DNA of 64,000 bases from Mycobacteroides sp. CBMA 271 (GCF_009729205.1 NZ_VTHB01000002.1:124001-188000); one strand, 5' to 3'; positions 21,538-32,380 are shown, counted from the first letter of the stretch. Numbers and translations are program-made. The notes: generated by a model from the sequence alone, not told the origin.

Positions 21538-22683
21538 TCAGAGAATCGCACCCACCGCCGCACGGGCGATGGCCAGTTCCTCATTGGTAGGCACAACCAA
21601 CACCGTCACCCGCGATGAGTCGGTAGAGATACGGCGGGCCTCACCGGAGCGCACCAGGTTCCGATCCGGATCGATTTCAATCCCGAATACCTCCAGCCCT
21701 GCCATCGCATCGGCCCGCAGGACCGCGTCGTTCTCCCCAACCCCGGCGGTGAACGAAATGACGTCGGCGCCGCCCAGTGTCGCGATGTAGGCACCGATGT
21801 ACTTGCGCAGCCGGTGTACGTACACGTTGTAGGCCAGCTGTGCAGCGGCGTCTCCGCCCTCGATCAGGCGGTGCACCTCACGAAAGTCGTTGGCGCCGCA
21901 TAGTCCCAGCATGCCCGAGCGACGGTTGAAGAGGGTGTCGATCTCGTCGATGCTCATACCGTGGCGGGCCAGATGGAACACGATACCGGCGTCGATGTCG
22001 CCGGTACGGGTGCCCATCACCAGACCCTCGAGCGGGGTGAGCCCCATCGACGTCTCCACCGCCCGGCCGTGCAGGATCGCCGACGCCGACGCCCCGTTGC
22101 CGAGGTGCAGCACGATCTGGTTGATATCGGCGTACCCACGGCCCAGGAAGGCGGCCGCCTGCTGCGACACATACTGATGCGAGGTACCGTGGAAACCGTA
22201 GCGCCGCACACCATATCGTTCTGCGACGTCGCGGTCTAGCGCGTAGATGGCTGCCGCTGGCGGCAGGCTATGGAAGAACGCGGTATCGAACACCGCCACC
22301 TGCGGTACGTCAGGAAGCAATCGTCGGGCAACCTCGATGCCCTGCACTCCCGCCGGATTGTGCAATGGCGCCAGTGAGGACAGCTCCGCGATCTGCGCCA
22401 CCACCGCGTCGTCGAGCACCGTCGGCTCATGGAACTTTTGGCCGCCGTGCACCACGCGATGGCCGACTACTTCGACGTCGTCGGTATCGATGGAGTCGAA
22501 CACCAGCCTGAGCGCCTCTTCGTGGTTGCGGACGGGCTCCTCACCAATCCGCTCGACGAGCCCATGGGCATCGACTCGGCCCGATTCCGGTTCGATGAGT
22601 TGATATTTCACCGAGGACGAGCCGCAGTTGAGAACCAGTACTAGGCCTGATCCTCTTCGCGCGAGCTGCTCATCGGCGCTCAT
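21538..22683 (-). CDS. ackA: Acetate kinase
   Basis: 381 aa. It interconverts acetyl phosphate plus ADP and acetate plus ATP. ASKHA-fold motifs visible are [12 protein letters not shown] near the start, [34 protein letters not shown] and [14 protein letters not shown]. The ATG at 22683 overlaps the pta stop (ATGA). Residues 3-9 (ADEQLARRG) come from a diverged dispersed-repeat copy inserted between the initiator and the first beta strand. That adds an N-terminal tag lacking in other acetate kinases I can recall. Confidence 0.94.
   Translation of the reverse strand: MSADEQLARRGSGLVLVLNCGSSSVKYQLIEPESGRVDAHGLVERIGEEPVRNHEEALRLVFDSIDTDDVEVVGHRVVHGGQKFHEPTVLDDAVVAQIAELSSLAPLHNPAGVQGIEVARRLLPDVPQVAVFDTAFFHSLPPAAAIYALDRDVAERYGVRRYGFHGTSHQYVSQQAAAFLGRGYADINQIVLHLGNGASASAILHGRAVETSMGLTPLEGLVMGTRTGDIDAGIVFHLARHGMSIDEIDTLFNRRSGMLGLCGANDFREVHRLIEGGDAAAQLAYNVYVHRLRKYIGAYIATLGGADVISFTAGVGENDAVLRADAMAGLEVFGIEIDPDRNLVRSGEARRISTDSSRVTVLVVPTNEELAIARAAVGAIL
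22653..22674 (-). repeat. Dispersed 22-bp repeat, copy 5 (20/22)
   Basis: Two mismatches. It is translated as DEQLARR immediately after the ackA start codon, in the same frame as in the ABC ATPase. Confidence 0.85.
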
Positions 22684-24758
22684 CGGGTCAGGTCCTGTGC
22701 CTGGATCGCGGTGATCGCCACGGTATTGACGATGTCCTCGACCAATGCCCCACGCGAGAGATCGTTGATGGGCTTGCGCAGCCCCTGCAGGACGGGCCCG
22801 ATGGCGATGGCGCCGGCACTGCGTTGCACCGCCTTGTAGGTGTTGTTCCCGGTGTTGAGATCAGGGAAGATCAGCACCGTCGCCCGCCCCGCCACCGCGG
22901 AGTCGGGCATCTTCGTGGCAGCCACCGAGGGCTCGACCGCCGCGTCATACTGGATCGGCCCTTCGACCAGCAGCTCCGGCTGCCTGCTACGAACCAGTTC
23001 CGTGGCGATGCGCACCTTTTCGACATCTGCGCCGCTACCCGAGGATCCGGTGGAGTAGGACAGCATGGCGATCCGCGGATCGATGCCGAACTGTGCGGCG
23101 GTGCGCGCCGAAGAGATCGCGATATCGGCCAGCTGCTCGGAGGTGGGATCGGGCACGATGGCGCAATCTCCGTAGGCCAGTACCCGATCAGCCAAGCACA
23201 TCAGGAAGATGCTGGACACCGTGTTGACATCCGGGTTGGTTTTGATGATCTCGAATGCCGGGCGCACGGTGTGCGCCGTGGTGTGTGCCGCACCCGAGAC
23301 CATGCCGTCGACGATGCCGTTGTACACCATCATGGTGCCGAAATACGAGACGTTGCGCATGATCTCGCGGGCGCGGTCCCCCGTCATACCCTTGTGCTTG
23401 CGCAATTCGAAGTACTGGCCGGCGAACTGCTCGGCCAGCTCGCTGGTTTTCGGACTGACAACAATCGCGTTCGAGATGTCGACGCCAAGTTCGGCAGCCC
23501 GCGAACGAATCTCAGCCTCTTCACCCAGAATCGTCAGGTCGGCAACCTGTCGCTGCAACAGTCGCCCCGCTGCTTTGAGTATCCGATCGTCATCGCCCTC
23601 GGGCAACACGATGCGTTTGCGATTATCGCGTGCCCGGTCCAGCAGCTGGTACTCGAACATCTGCGGCGTGGTGACCGACGGAATCGGAATAGCCAGCTGG
23701 GCAATGAGTTCAGCACCGTCGACGTGCTTGTCCATCAGCGCCAGGGCCGTATCGATCTTGCGGGCCGAGGCGACCGTCACCCGGCCGCGGGCGTGCGCCG
23801 CGGCGCTCGCGGTCTCGAAGGTGCCGGAATCTGTCGCTATGATCGGCAGCCGCAGACCGAGCCCATCCACCAGGTCCGCGATCCGGGGGTGCAGCTTGAG
23901 CCCTCCGTTCAGAATGATCGCCGATAGGGACGGAAACCCCTCCGCCACATGGGCACTCGCTACAGCCAGCAGCACATCGGAACGGTCCGCGGGGAAGATG
24001 ATTGCCTGCCCCTCGGTGAGTCGTTCCAGGACATGTTCGGCGGTCATCCCGGCGACCATAAAGCTGGTCGCCTCACGAGACAGCAGCGCTTCATCGCCGC
24101 TGACCAGAGAACCCTTGACGGCCTTCATGAGTTCCTCGACCGACGGAGAGACCAGCAGCGGCACCTCGGGCAGCACCCAGGCCGGCTTGCCGAACCGCAA
24201 CAGCGCCTGGCACACCTCGTCCAATTGATCGGGGTTGCACCGGTTAGCAATGATGGCTGCCGTATGCGCACGCTGCGCCTTGAGCTCCCCCAGACAGACC
24301 TCGGCGAGGGCCGCGACCTCTTCGGGAGTTCGACCGAATCCCTTGATGGTCAACAGCACCGGCGCACCGAGGTTGACCGCGATGCGGGCGTTGGTGCTCA
24401 ACTCGCTGGGGCTGGCGACATCGGTGTAGTCGCTGCCCACGATCACCACCGCATCGCAGCGTTCGGCGACCGCGTGGTACCGGTCGACGATCTCGGCGAT
24501 GGCAGCGTCCGGGTCCTGGTGCACATCGTGGTACGAGACGCCGAGGCAGTCTTCGTAGGCGAGGTCGGCCGTGCTCTGTTCAAGCAGCAGCTCCAGGATG
24601 TAGTCCGCGCTCTCCCCGGCGCGCGCGATGGGGCGGAAGACGCCCACCCGCGCCACAGATGCTGCGAGGCGATGGAGCACACCCAACGCGACAGTGGACT
24701 TTCCAGTGTCGCCTTCGGGGGATGCGATGTAAATGCTCGAAGCCTTGGGCTCGGTCAT
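22680..24758 (-). CDS. pta: Phosphate acetyltransferase (long form)
   Basis: 692 aa three-domain Pta. An N-terminal P-loop BioD-like domain ([10 protein letters not shown] at residues 13-22) is followed by a DRTGG-type middle domain and a C-terminal catalytic PTA domain beginning around residue 370 ([16 protein letters not shown]), with [19 protein letters not shown] and [10 protein letters not shown]. It converts acetyl-CoA and phosphate to acetyl phosphate. It is overlapped by 4 bp on both sides, by ackA and by the mannosidase gene, so all three should be co-translated. Confidence 0.95.
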   Translation of the reverse strand: MTEPKASSIYIASPEGDTGKSTVALGVLHRLAASVARVGVFRPIARAGESADYILELLLEQSTADLAYEDCLGVSYHDVHQDPDAAIAEIVDRYHAVAERCDAVVIVGSDYTDVASPSELSTNARIAVNLGAPVLLTIKGFGRTPEEVAALAEVCLGELKAQRAHTAAIIANRCNPDQLDEVCQALLRFGKPAWVLPEVPLLVSPSVEELMKAVKGSLVSGDEALLSREATSFMVAGMTAEHVLERLTEGQAIIFPADRSDVLLAVASAHVAEGFPSLSAIILNGGLKLHPRIADLVDGLGLRLPIIATDSGTFETASAAAHARGRVTVASARKIDTALALMDKHVDGAELIAQLAIPIPSVTTPQMFEYQLLDRARDNRKRIVLPEGDDDRILKAAGRLLQRQVADLTILGEEAEIRSRAAELGVDISNAIVVSPKTSELAEQFAGQYFELRKHKGMTGDRAREIMRNVSYFGTMMVYNGIVDGMVSGAAHTTAHTVRPAFEIIKTNPDVNTVSSIFLMCLADRVLAYGDCAIVPDPTSEQLADIAISSARTAAQFGIDPRIAMLSYSTGSSGSGADVEKVRIATELVRSRQPELLVEGPIQYDAAVEPSVAATKMPDSAVAGRATVLIFPDLNTGNNTYKAVQRSAGAIAIGPVLQGLRKPINDLSRGALVEDIVNTVAITAIQAQDLTR

Positions 24759-27748
24759 GCGCGCCTTTCTACGCCGATGAATCGCAGCGTCACGATCTTG
24801 AACGGTCGCAGGGTCAGCTGAATGTCGTTGCCGTCGAAACTGACTGCCTCGGACTCTCCAATGGAACGCTCCAGCAGGTCGGTGACGACCACCCGTCGGT
24901 GATCGAAGTTCGCCACGAGCTTCGCTCCGGCCCGTCCACCATGGGATTCATAGAGCCGCACGATGACGTCTCCCGAGCCATCGAGCGCCAGCTTCACCGA
25001 CTCCACTGCGATGGCCGGATTATCCACGCTGACAAGGGGTTCGACGCTATCTACCCCGCCCTCGACGATTCTCGGGTCGAGGTTGCGCCGGTAACCCTCC
25101 TCCACCGCGTCGCCGATCATCGCGCCGGGTCGCACCGAGAACCTGAGCCGATGCCGCCCCTGATCGCAATCGGGGTCGGGGAAAAGCGGGGCGCGCAACA
25201 GCGACATCCGCACCACCGTGGTGGACCCCCGTCGCCCGATATCGTGCCCATAGGTCGAGTCGTTGGCCACCGCCACGCCGTACCCCGGCTCACCCACATG
25301 CACCCATCGGTGCGCGCAGATCTCGAACTTGGCCTCGTCCCACGAGGTGTTGGCATGCGTCGGCCGGAACACGTGCCCGAACTGGATTTCCGAAGCGCTG
25401 CGATCGGCCTGCACGTCGAAGGGGAAGGCCAGCTTCAGTAGCTTCTCGGATTCGTGCCAGTCAATATCGATATCGATAGCCAGCGACGGCGATCCCTCGC
25501 GCAGGATGATCCGTTGCACAAGACGCGAATTCCCGAATGCCCGCTCGATGACCAGCACGTCGTCCTCGACGGCGATCGACTCCGCGGAGGTCAGATTGGT
25601 AACGGTGTTTCGGTAGAACCCGTCGATATCCCAGGCGTCCCATTGGTTCGGGGTATCGCGATGCAATTGCAGCAGATTGCCGGGCGCGGCCATCGCCTCC
25701 CGCCCTGTCGCGGCGTCGATGAGCGAGACCAAGAGACCGTCCGTATCGAACTCGGCGGCGAGAAGTCCATTGTCCAACCGGAATCCACCCAACACCTTGG
25801 TGGGTGTGACCGACCGCGGTTGCTCGGCGACCGCGGCGCCCAACGCGGATACCCCGTCGCGATCGTGTGGGGACGCATTAAAGACGAGTGTCCGATCACC
25901 CGTGCCCGCCAGGGCCTGAGTGGCCGCGTCGATGATCACGTCAAGCCGTTTGGCAATCGCCGCATAGTTACGTTCGGCGTCCCGGTGTACCCAGGCGATG
26001 GAGCTTCCCGGCAGGATGTCGTGGAACTGCTGCAGCAGCACCAGTTTCCAGATCTCGTCCAGCTCGGCGTGCGGGTACTCAAAACCGGCGCGCACCGCGG
26101 CCGTCGCCGCCCACAGCTCGGCTTCACGCAGCAGATGCTCGCTGCGGCGGTTGCCCTGCTTGGTGTTCGCCTGCGACGTGTAGGTGCCGCGGTGCAGCTC
26201 CAGGTAGAGCTCGCCGGACCAGCGGGGCGGGTTGGCATATTCGGCCTGCGCGGCCGCGAAGAAATCGGCCGGGGTGCCCAAAGACACCGTCGGCGATCCT
26301 TCCAGCGAGCGCTTTCGTGTTGCATAGGCCAGCATTTCGCGGGTGGGGCCGCCGCCGCCGTCCCCATAACCGAAGGGCACCAGCGACATGGTGCCGGCAC
26401 CGGAGTCGCGATAGTTTCGCTGGGCATGTGCGAGGTCTCCGCCGCCAAGGTCGGAGTTGTAGGTGTCGACCGGCGGGAAATGTGTGAACACCCCGGTGCC
26501 GTCGATCCCTTCCCAGATGAACGTGTGGTGCGGCATCCGGTTAACGGAATTCCACGAAATCTTCTGCGTCAGAAAATACTTCGACCCCGAGGCGGCGACG
26601 ATTTGCGGCATCGCGGCGGAATACCCAAACGAATCGGGTAGCCACACCTCAGGAGTGTCGATTCCGAACTCGTCGAGGAAGAACTGCTTACCGGCCACGA
26701 ATTGGCGCGCCATTGCCTCGCCGCCGGGCATGTTCGTGTCGGCCTCGACCCACATGCCGCCCACCGGAATGAACTGGCCCGCAGCAACTTTCTCCTTGAT
26801 GCGAACGAAGAGGGTGGGGTACTTGTCCTTGATCCAGGCGTACTGCTGCGCCGACGAACAGGCGAACCGGAAGTCGGGATTCCGGTCCATCAGGTCGACC
26901 ATGTTGGAGAAGGTGCGCGCACACTTGCGGACCGTTTCACGGACCGGCCACAGCCAGGCCGAGTCGATGTGGGCGTGCCCGACGGCAGTAATCCGGTGCG
27001 CGCTGGCATACGCGGGACGCGAGAGCACCTCGGCGAGCTCGGCACGCCCGTCGGCCGCGGTACCCGCGAGATCGTCGGGATCCACCGTGTCCAGCATGCG
27101 CTCCAGGGCGCGCAGAATCTCGTGCCGGCGCGGCAGATCCTCGGGCAGCGTGTGCATCAGCCCGTCGAGGGTCGCGATGTCCTGCAGCAGCCCCCACAGG
27201 TTCAGGTCACGCAGCCCGAGGTCGACACCGCCCAGCCGATACAGCAGTTCTTCACCGCTGGTTGCCTTGTCCCCCAAGGGCATTGGCGACCAGAAGTGCT
27301 TACCGATGTCGGGGTTCGCGGCGGCTTCGATGTACAGGTCCACCGGCGCGACCGGGTCGTCGATCGGCACGAACGCGTTGCGCGGCGCGATCCCCTTCAC
27401 CACGGTGCCGTCGGGCCGGTACACCAAACCCTCGGCGTTGAAGCCCGGGCCTCCGGTGAAACCGAGCTCCACCCGCAGCTCGGGTGCACCGTCAGAGCGG
27501 TGGCGCCAATGCTCCGGAACAGTTCCCGTCACATGCAGCCACATGGTCGACCAGGGCGCACCCCACGGCGTCCCCGGGGCGATCTCGCTGAAATCGTGCG
27601 TCACCGCCTCGGTGAACGGCACCGGCTCCCCTGGCACCACCCACGCGGTCACCGTCAGTGGCGCCGAATCCACGTAGACGGCACAGTTCAGCCGCTTGTC
27701 GACGAAACGCCGAATGCGGTCCTCGATAATTCGCCGGTCGTCATGCAT
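24755..27748 (-). CDS. GH38 alpha-mannosidase
   Basis: 997 aa cytosolic glycoside hydrolase family 38 enzyme; no signal peptide is seen. The catalytic zinc motif GHAHIDSAWLWP is at about residues 258-270. The nucleophile region LPDSFGYSAAMPQI and the zinc histidine in QFHDILPGSSI follow. It would cleave alpha-mannose residues from mannosides or mannan turnover products. M. tuberculosis has a family member at Rv0648. Here the gene is wedged between fgd1 and pta with an ATGA overlap to pta, an arrangement not present in M. tuberculosis as I recall it. Confidence 0.92.
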   Translation of the reverse strand: MHDDRRIIEDRIRRFVDKRLNCAVYVDSAPLTVTAWVVPGEPVPFTEAVTHDFSEIAPGTPWGAPWSTMWLHVTGTVPEHWRHRSDGAPELRVELGFTGGPGFNAEGLVYRPDGTVVKGIAPRNAFVPIDDPVAPVDLYIEAAANPDIGKHFWSPMPLGDKATSGEELLYRLGGVDLGLRDLNLWGLLQDIATLDGLMHTLPEDLPRRHEILRALERMLDTVDPDDLAGTAADGRAELAEVLSRPAYASAHRITAVGHAHIDSAWLWPVRETVRKCARTFSNMVDLMDRNPDFRFACSSAQQYAWIKDKYPTLFVRIKEKVAAGQFIPVGGMWVEADTNMPGGEAMARQFVAGKQFFLDEFGIDTPEVWLPDSFGYSAAMPQIVAASGSKYFLTQKISWNSVNRMPHHTFIWEGIDGTGVFTHFPPVDTYNSDLGGGDLAHAQRNYRDSGAGTMSLVPFGYGDGGGGPTREMLAYATRKRSLEGSPTVSLGTPADFFAAAQAEYANPPRWSGELYLELHRGTYTSQANTKQGNRRSEHLLREAELWAATAAVRAGFEYPHAELDEIWKLVLLQQFHDILPGSSIAWVHRDAERNYAAIAKRLDVIIDAATQALAGTGDRTLVFNASPHDRDGVSALGAAVAEQPRSVTPTKVLGGFRLDNGLLAAEFDTDGLLVSLIDAATGREAMAAPGNLLQLHRDTPNQWDAWDIDGFYRNTVTNLTSAESIAVEDDVLVIERAFGNSRLVQRIILREGSPSLAIDIDIDWHESEKLLKLAFPFDVQADRSASEIQFGHVFRPTHANTSWDEAKFEICAHRWVHVGEPGYGVAVANDSTYGHDIGRRGSTTVVRMSLLRAPLFPDPDCDQGRHRLRFSVRPGAMIGDAVEEGYRRNLDPRIVEGGVDSVEPLVSVDNPAIAVESVKLALDGSGDVIVRLYESHGGRAGAKLVANFDHRRVVVTDLLERSIGESEAVSFDGNDIQLTLRPFKIVTLRFIGVERRA

Positions 27749-27773
27749 AGCCCGACCCTATCGGCTCGCCAAC

Positions 27774-28127
27774 TTAGCTCTGGGCGCTCTCGCCGAGACG
27801 CACCGTCACCGTCACACGTCCGTTGTCTTCGCGTTTCGCGATACCGAATCCGGGCACGTCAACCCCATTGAGCCGGAGCTGCAGGGGCCTGCCCTCGCCG
27901 AGGAAGTTGCGCCACCACGTCTTGGAGTCGGGAATTCCGACCCAGATCACGATGTCGTCTCCCGAGCGCCAGTAGTTCACCGGAGTACTGAAGATCTGTC
28001 CGGATCGCCGCCCGGTGTAGGTGACGACGGTGAAGTATCGCCCCGCCAGACTGCGTAGTCCCGGCACGTTCAGCGCCATGATCGGCACGGTGTTCACCGC
28101 GTCCACGAAACGTCGGAGAAGGCTCAT
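27774..28127 (-). CDS. DDN-like F420H2-dependent oxidoreductase family protein
   Basis: 117 aa split beta-barrel protein with [27 protein letters not shown] and [18 protein letters not shown]. This is the pattern of the FDOR-A/DDN (deazaflavin-dependent nitroreductase, F420H2-quinone reductase) family. These proteins use reduced F420 to reduce quinones, nitro compounds or fatty acids. The ATG overlaps the stop of fgd1, which makes the reduced F420 such a protein would consume. The exact substrate is unknown. Confidence 0.85.
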   Translation of the reverse strand: MSLLRRFVDAVNTVPIMALNVPGLRSLAGRYFTVVTYTGRRSGQIFSTPVNYWRSGDDIVIWVGIPDSKTWWRNFLGEGRPLQLRLNGVDVPGFGIAKREDNGRVTVTVRLGESAQS

Positions 28128-29137
28128 GCCAGCTTACGTAGACGAGGTTCCAGATCGTTCTTGAAGAGCTCCAGGAAGCGCTTCTGGTCGTGGCCGGGCG
28201 CGTGGAAGACCAGGTGATTCAGTCCCCATCCGACGTAGTCGGCGACCTTGGCGACGGCCTCATCGGGGTCGGAGGCGACGATCCAGCGCTTGGCGACCTG
28301 CTCGATGGGCAGCTCGTCGGCGGCGCGCTCCATCTCGATGGGGTCGTGGATGCTGTGCTTCTGCTCGGGCGTCAGCGACAGAGGCGCCCAGAAACGCGTG
28401 TTCTCCAGCGCCTTCTCCGGATCCGGGTCGTAGGAGATCTTGATCTCGATCATCCGGTCGATGTCGTCGAAGGACTTCTCCGCCACCGCTGCGCCTTCCT
28501 TGACCGCGGGGATGAGCTTGTCCTTGTACAGCTCCTCGCCCTTACCGGAGGTGCAGATGAATCCGTCGCCCGCGCGGCCCGCGTACTTGGCGACGACGGC
28601 GCCGCCCGCGGCGATGTACACGGGAATGCCGCCTTCGGGCACGTCATAGATGGCGGCACCCTTGGTGCGGTAGTACTCGCCCTCGAAGTCGACGCGTTCG
28701 CCGGTCCACAGCTCGCGCATCAGGCGCACCGACTCCCGCAGCCGCGCAAAACGTTCCTTGAACTCCGGCCATTCACCGATAAAACCGGTGGCGATCTCGT
28801 TGAGCGCCTCACCGGTGCCCACACCCAGGAAGATGCGGCCCGGGTAGAGACAACCCATGGTGGCGAACGCCTGCGCGGTCACCGCGGGGTTGTAGCGGAA
28901 GGTCGGGGTGAGCACCGAGGTGCCCAACTGCAGACGCTGCGTGCGCTCACCGACGGCGGTCATCCAGGCCAGCGAGTACGGGGCATGGCCACCGTTGTAT
29001 CGCCACGGCTGGAAGTGGTCGCTCACCGTGGCGCTGTCGAAACCGTGAGACTCGGTGGCGACCGCCAACTCGACGAGCTCACGTGGCGCGAACTGCTCCG
29101 CCGACGCCTTGTATCCCAGCTTCAGTTCCCGTGCCAT
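28124..29137 (-). CDS. fgd1: F420-dependent glucose-6-phosphate dehydrogenase
   Basis: 337 aa luciferase-like TIM barrel. It starts [20 protein letters not shown] and contains [20 protein letters not shown], the F420 contact region, and [14 protein letters not shown]. It oxidises glucose-6-phosphate to 6-phosphogluconolactone while reducing F420, the main F420H2 source in mycobacteria. The frame extends upstream through a dispersed repeat, but the ATG at 29137 matches the family start. It heads the overlapping unit with the DDN-like gene, mannosidase, pta and ackA. Confidence 0.95.
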   Translation of the reverse strand: MARELKLGYKASAEQFAPRELVELAVATESHGFDSATVSDHFQPWRYNGGHAPYSLAWMTAVGERTQRLQLGTSVLTPTFRYNPAVTAQAFATMGCLYPGRIFLGVGTGEALNEIATGFIGEWPEFKERFARLRESVRLMRELWTGERVDFEGEYYRTKGAAIYDVPEGGIPVYIAAGGAVVAKYAGRAGDGFICTSGKGEELYKDKLIPAVKEGAAVAEKSFDDIDRMIEIKISYDPDPEKALENTRFWAPLSLTPEQKHSIHDPIEMERAADELPIEQVAKRWIVASDPDEAVAKVADYVGWGLNHLVFHAPGHDQKRFLELFKNDLEPRLRKLA

Positions 29138-29169
29138 CCGCGCGCTCCTCGCCTCAACCGTCCATGCCG

Positions 29170-29191
29170 CTCTTCGCGCAAGCGGCTCATC
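29170..29191 (-). repeat. Dispersed 22-bp repeat, copy 6 (perfect, intergenic)
   Basis: An exact copy in the 103-bp divergent space between fgd1 and the metallo-beta-lactamase-fold gene. It is the clearest copy of the family that is not translated. Confidence 0.9.
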
Positions 29192-29240
29192 GTCAGAGTT
29201 CTCCAACCACCCTAACCACACCCCGGATACGCTCCATTCC

Positions 29241-29972
29241 ATGGTGGAAATCACCCAGGTCAGCGACGCCGTGCACGTGGTCAACGGGGAAGCGGTCAAC
29301 TGGGTCATCGCATCCGACGAATCCGGTGTCACGCTGTTCGACTCCGGCTACCCGGGCGATCGCGACGATGTGCTGAAATCCATTGCAGCGCTGGGCCATG
29401 GGCCGCAGGATGTGCGGGCGATCGTGTTGACGCACGGGCACATCGACCACATGGGCACCGCAATCTGGTGGGCCGCTGAGCACCGGGTCCCCATCTACGC
29501 CCACAGCACTGAGCTGGGCAATGTACGGCGCGACTATGTCGACCAGGCAGATCGTCTCCACGTGCTGCTGAATCTGTGGCGCCCGGGATGGCTGCCGTGG
29601 GTCATTCACGCGATGCGCCTCGGCGCCGGGGTGCGCGACGGCATTCCTTCGGTTCAGCCCGTCGGCCCCGAGCTCGCGGTACTGCCGGGCGCGCCGGTGC
29701 CCATCCCCACCCCCGGGCATACCGGAGGGCACTGCTCGTTCCTGGTCGCCGGTCACGTACTGGTGGTGGGCGACGCCATCATCACTGGGCACCCGATCGC
29801 GGCGCGGTCCGGGCCACAGCTGCTGCCCACCCCGTTCACCAAGGACATGGAGCAGGCGCGCCGCAGTGTCGAGGCGCTGGCCGATGTGGACGCCGATGTG
29901 TTGGCTCCCGGTCACGGCCCGGCGTGGACGGGCTCACTGCGCGATGCGGTCGAGATCGCCCTGAGTCAGTGA
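29241..29972 (+). CDS. Metallo-beta-lactamase-fold hydrolase
   Basis: 243 aa with the signature [14 protein letters not shown], the dinuclear metal site HxHxDH, then [18 protein letters not shown] and LAPGHGPAW supplying the other ligands. It belongs to the glyoxalase II/lactonase-type group; the substrate is unknown. The ATG at 29241 is preferred over upstream in-frame codons that run back through the dispersed repeat. Its 3' end overlaps that of the convergent monooxygenase gene by 39 bp. Confidence 0.85.
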   Translation: MVEITQVSDAVHVVNGEAVNWVIASDESGVTLFDSGYPGDRDDVLKSIAALGHGPQDVRAIVLTHGHIDHMGTAIWWAAEHRVPIYAHSTELGNVRRDYVDQADRLHVLLNLWRPGWLPWVIHAMRLGAGVRDGIPSVQPVGPELAVLPGAPVPIPTPGHTGGHCSFLVAGHVLVVGDAIITGHPIAARSGPQLLPTPFTKDMEQARRSVEALADVDADVLAPGHGPAWTGSLRDAVEIALSQ

Positions 29973-31271
29973 GCCGATGGGGTCGAGCCCCAGATTCTCG
30001 CGCAGCGTCTCGTGCTCGTACTCGGCCCGGAATGCGCCACGCTCCTGCAGCAAGGGCACCACGGTGTCCACGAAATCGTCCAGCCCATGCGGTGTCAGGT
30101 GCGGGACGAGAATGAATCCGTCGCAGGCATCGGCCTGTATGTAGCGGTCCACCTCGGCGGCCACCTGTGACGGGGTGCCGATGAACTGCTGGCGCGAGGT
30201 GACCTCCTTGATCAGCTCGCGGATAGACAAGTCCTTGGCCGCCGCGATCTCACGGTATTTCGCGGCGATCTCCCGCGGGTCGCCGTGCCGCGCCTTGCCG
30301 CGGGTGATCGAGGCGTCCCCGGTGGGCTCGACGTCAGGCAGCGGCCCGTCCGGGTCGTACTCGGAAAGGTCACGGCCCCATACCTGTTCGAGATACGCAA
30401 GAGCAGTCTGCGGGCCCACCTGCTGATCCCTGATGTATGCCGCCTTCTCGACCGCCTCGCGTTCGGTGTCCCCGAGCACATAGGCGGCCCCCGGAAAGAC
30501 CTTGAGCTGATCCGGGTTTCGTCCGTGTGCGGCGGCGCGGGCCTTGACGTCGGCGTAGTACCTCTGCCCCGCCGGAATCGAGGAGTGAATAGTGAACAGC
30601 GCATCGGCATGCTTGGCGCCGAAGTCGCGCCCGTCCGCGGAATCACCCGCCTGCAGCAGCACGGGATGGCGTTGGGGAGAAACGGGTGCGGTCGCCACTC
30701 CACGCACCGTGAACTGGGATCCCTTGTGGTCGACGGGGTGAATCTCCTCGTCCCAGCTGTCCCAGAACTTGCGCGCCACGGTGATGAACTCCTCGGCGCG
30801 GTGGTATCGGTCGGCGTGGTCCAGGAATCCACCGCGCCGGAAGTTCTCGCCGGTGAAGGCATCCGAGGAGGTGACCATGTTCCAGCCGGCCCGGCCGTCC
30901 GACAGATGATCCAACGTGGCGAATTGCCGTGCAACGTTGAAGGGTTCATTGAAGGTGGTGTTGATGGTGCCCACCAGCCCGAGTCGGTCGGTGACGGCGC
31001 CCAGGGCGGCGAGCACGGTGAAGGTATCCGGCCGACCGACGACGTCCAGGTCGTAAATCCGGTCGCGGTGCTCGCGCAGGCGCAGGCCTTCGGCGAGGAA
31101 GAAGAAGTCGAACAGCCCTCTTTCGGCGGTGCGCGCGAGATGCACAAAGGAGGCGAAGTCAATCTGGCTGCCCGAGGCGGGATCCGACCACACCGTGGTG
31201 TTGTTGACCCCCGGAAAGTGAGCGGCGAGATGAATGGGCTTGCGGTCCTTTCCTTCCCGGATCTCTGTCAT
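29934..31271 (-). CDS. LLM-class flavin-dependent monooxygenase (NtaA/SnaA/DszA family)
   Basis: 445 aa. IHLAAHFPGVNNTTVWSDP, FFFLAEGLR, GRAGWNMVTS and NFRRGGFLDHADRYHRAEEF are typical of the NtaA/SnaA/DszA branch, which uses FMNH2 and oxygen to cleave C-N or C-S bonds. This includes Bacillus CmoJ. The ATG at 31271 overlaps the upstream stop (ATGA). It is the last gene of the proposed organosulfur operon. Acting on an N-acetyl-S-alkylcysteine is inferred from operon content, not from residues seen here. Confidence 0.87.
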   Translation of the reverse strand: MTEIREGKDRKPIHLAAHFPGVNNTTVWSDPASGSQIDFASFVHLARTAERGLFDFFFLAEGLRLREHRDRIYDLDVVGRPDTFTVLAALGAVTDRLGLVGTINTTFNEPFNVARQFATLDHLSDGRAGWNMVTSSDAFTGENFRRGGFLDHADRYHRAEEFITVARKFWDSWDEEIHPVDHKGSQFTVRGVATAPVSPQRHPVLLQAGDSADGRDFGAKHADALFTIHSSIPAGQRYYADVKARAAAHGRNPDQLKVFPGAAYVLGDTEREAVEKAAYIRDQQVGPQTALAYLEQVWGRDLSEYDPDGPLPDVEPTGDASITRGKARHGDPREIAAKYREIAAAKDLSIRELIKEVTSRQQFIGTPSQVAAEVDRYIQADACDGFILVPHLTPHGLDDFVDTVVPLLQERGAFRAEYEHETLRENLGLDPIGSLTQGDLDRIAQ

Positions 31272-32380
31272 ATCAGCCCCCATTCCTTCGCGATCAGCTC
31301 ATAGGAGCGCAGCCGGTCCTCGTGACGATGGGTGATGGAGGTGATGACGAGCTCGTCGGCGCCGGTGACCCGCGCCAAGGCCTCGAGCCGCTCGGCCACC
31401 TGACCCGCATCGCCGACGAATTGAGTATCGACACGATCCTGCACCTGTTGGCGTTCTTCAGCCGTGAGTGGTTGCGCATCATCGGGATTGGGATAGGGGA
31501 TGGCGCCGTGTCCGGATCGGATGGAGTACACCCACTGCCCGAAGGTACTGGCGAGGTGGCGCGCGGTCCGCTCGTCATCGGCGGCGACCGCATCCGCGGA
31601 GACGATCACATAGGGCACCGGGCGTGCTTTCGAAGGCTTGAACGCGTCGCGGTATGCCTCGACAGCTTCCAGGGTGGACCATGGGGTGGTGTGATAGCTC
31701 GCCACGAAGGGCAGTCCCCTCCGGGCCGCGACCTGTGCCGATTCTCCCTTGCTGGAGCCGAACAGCCAGAGCGGCAGGTCGGCACCCTCACCCGGACGGA
31801 TATGCAGCGCAACGCCTTCCGGGCTGACGTAGGTGCCGTCGAGGAAGGCCTGGATGTCGGCCACCTGCTGTTCGAAGTCGGGGACCTGCGCACCGGGCTG
31901 CTGCAGAGCGGCGACCGTCGCCCGCAGCTTCGGGTTGTCCTTGATCCCGAATTCCGCGGGCGACCGCGGGATCAGTAGACCGTCCACCTCACGTGCGGGC
32001 GCGGGTTCGGGCTTCTTCTCGTTTCCGGCGAGTCGGTCCCTGATCCGGTGGCCGGTGCGCCCCAGTCCCAGATCGATGCGTCCCGGGTGCAAGGCGTCGA
32101 GGATGCCGAAGCTCTCGACCACCGCCGCCGCCGTGGTGGAGGCGACCTGGACCGCGCCGGCGCCCACCCGGATGCGGCTGGTGGCGGCGGCCACCTGCGC
32201 GATGACCAGGGCGGGCGCGGCGCTGGCCACCGCGACGAAATGGTGTTCGGCGAGCCAGTATCGCCGGTATCCCCACGCCTCGGCGCGCTGGGCCAGATCG
32301 ACCGAATGACGCAGTGCCGTCGCGGCATCCGATCCTTCGCTGACCGGAGACAGGTCGAGAACAGAGAGTGGGACGTTCAT
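31268..32380 (-). CDS. LLM-class oxidoreductase, MsnO8-like
   Basis: 370 aa luciferase-like protein starting MNVPLSVLDLSPVSEGSDA, with YRRYWLAEHH, RIRVGAGAVQV, PGRIDLGLGR and LFGSSKGESAQVAA. These are features of the MsnO8 branch, which to my recollection includes Bacillus YtmO/CmoO. It is likely a flavin-dependent monooxygenase or reductase partner acting on a small sulfur or nitrogen compound. It is overlapped by 4 bp at both ends by the two other LLM genes, implying stoichiometric expression. Confidence 0.85.
   Translation of the reverse strand: MNVPLSVLDLSPVSEGSDAATALRHSVDLAQRAEAWGYRRYWLAEHHFVAVASAAPALVIAQVAAATSRIRVGAGAVQVASTTAAAVVESFGILDALHPGRIDLGLGRTGHRIRDRLAGNEKKPEPAPAREVDGLLIPRSPAEFGIKDNPKLRATVAALQQPGAQVPDFEQQVADIQAFLDGTYVSPEGVALHIRPGEGADLPLWLFGSSKGESAQVAARRGLPFVASYHTTPWSTLEAVEAYRDAFKPSKARPVPYVIVSADAVAADDERTARHLASTFGQWVYSIRSGHGAIPYPNPDDAQPLTAEERQQVQDRVDTQFVGDAGQVAERLEALARVTGADELVITSITHRHEDRLRSYELIAKEWGLI

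Noticed and set aside
26702..27871. A long plus-strand frame antisense to the GH38 mannosidase
   Set aside because: The mannosidase has complete catalytic motifs over the same bases; the antisense product has no fold and no ribosome-binding site.
29193..29332. Longer fgd1 start upstream of 29137
   Set aside because: The added residues would be translated from the repeat and spacer, and the [20 protein letters not shown] start matches the family length.
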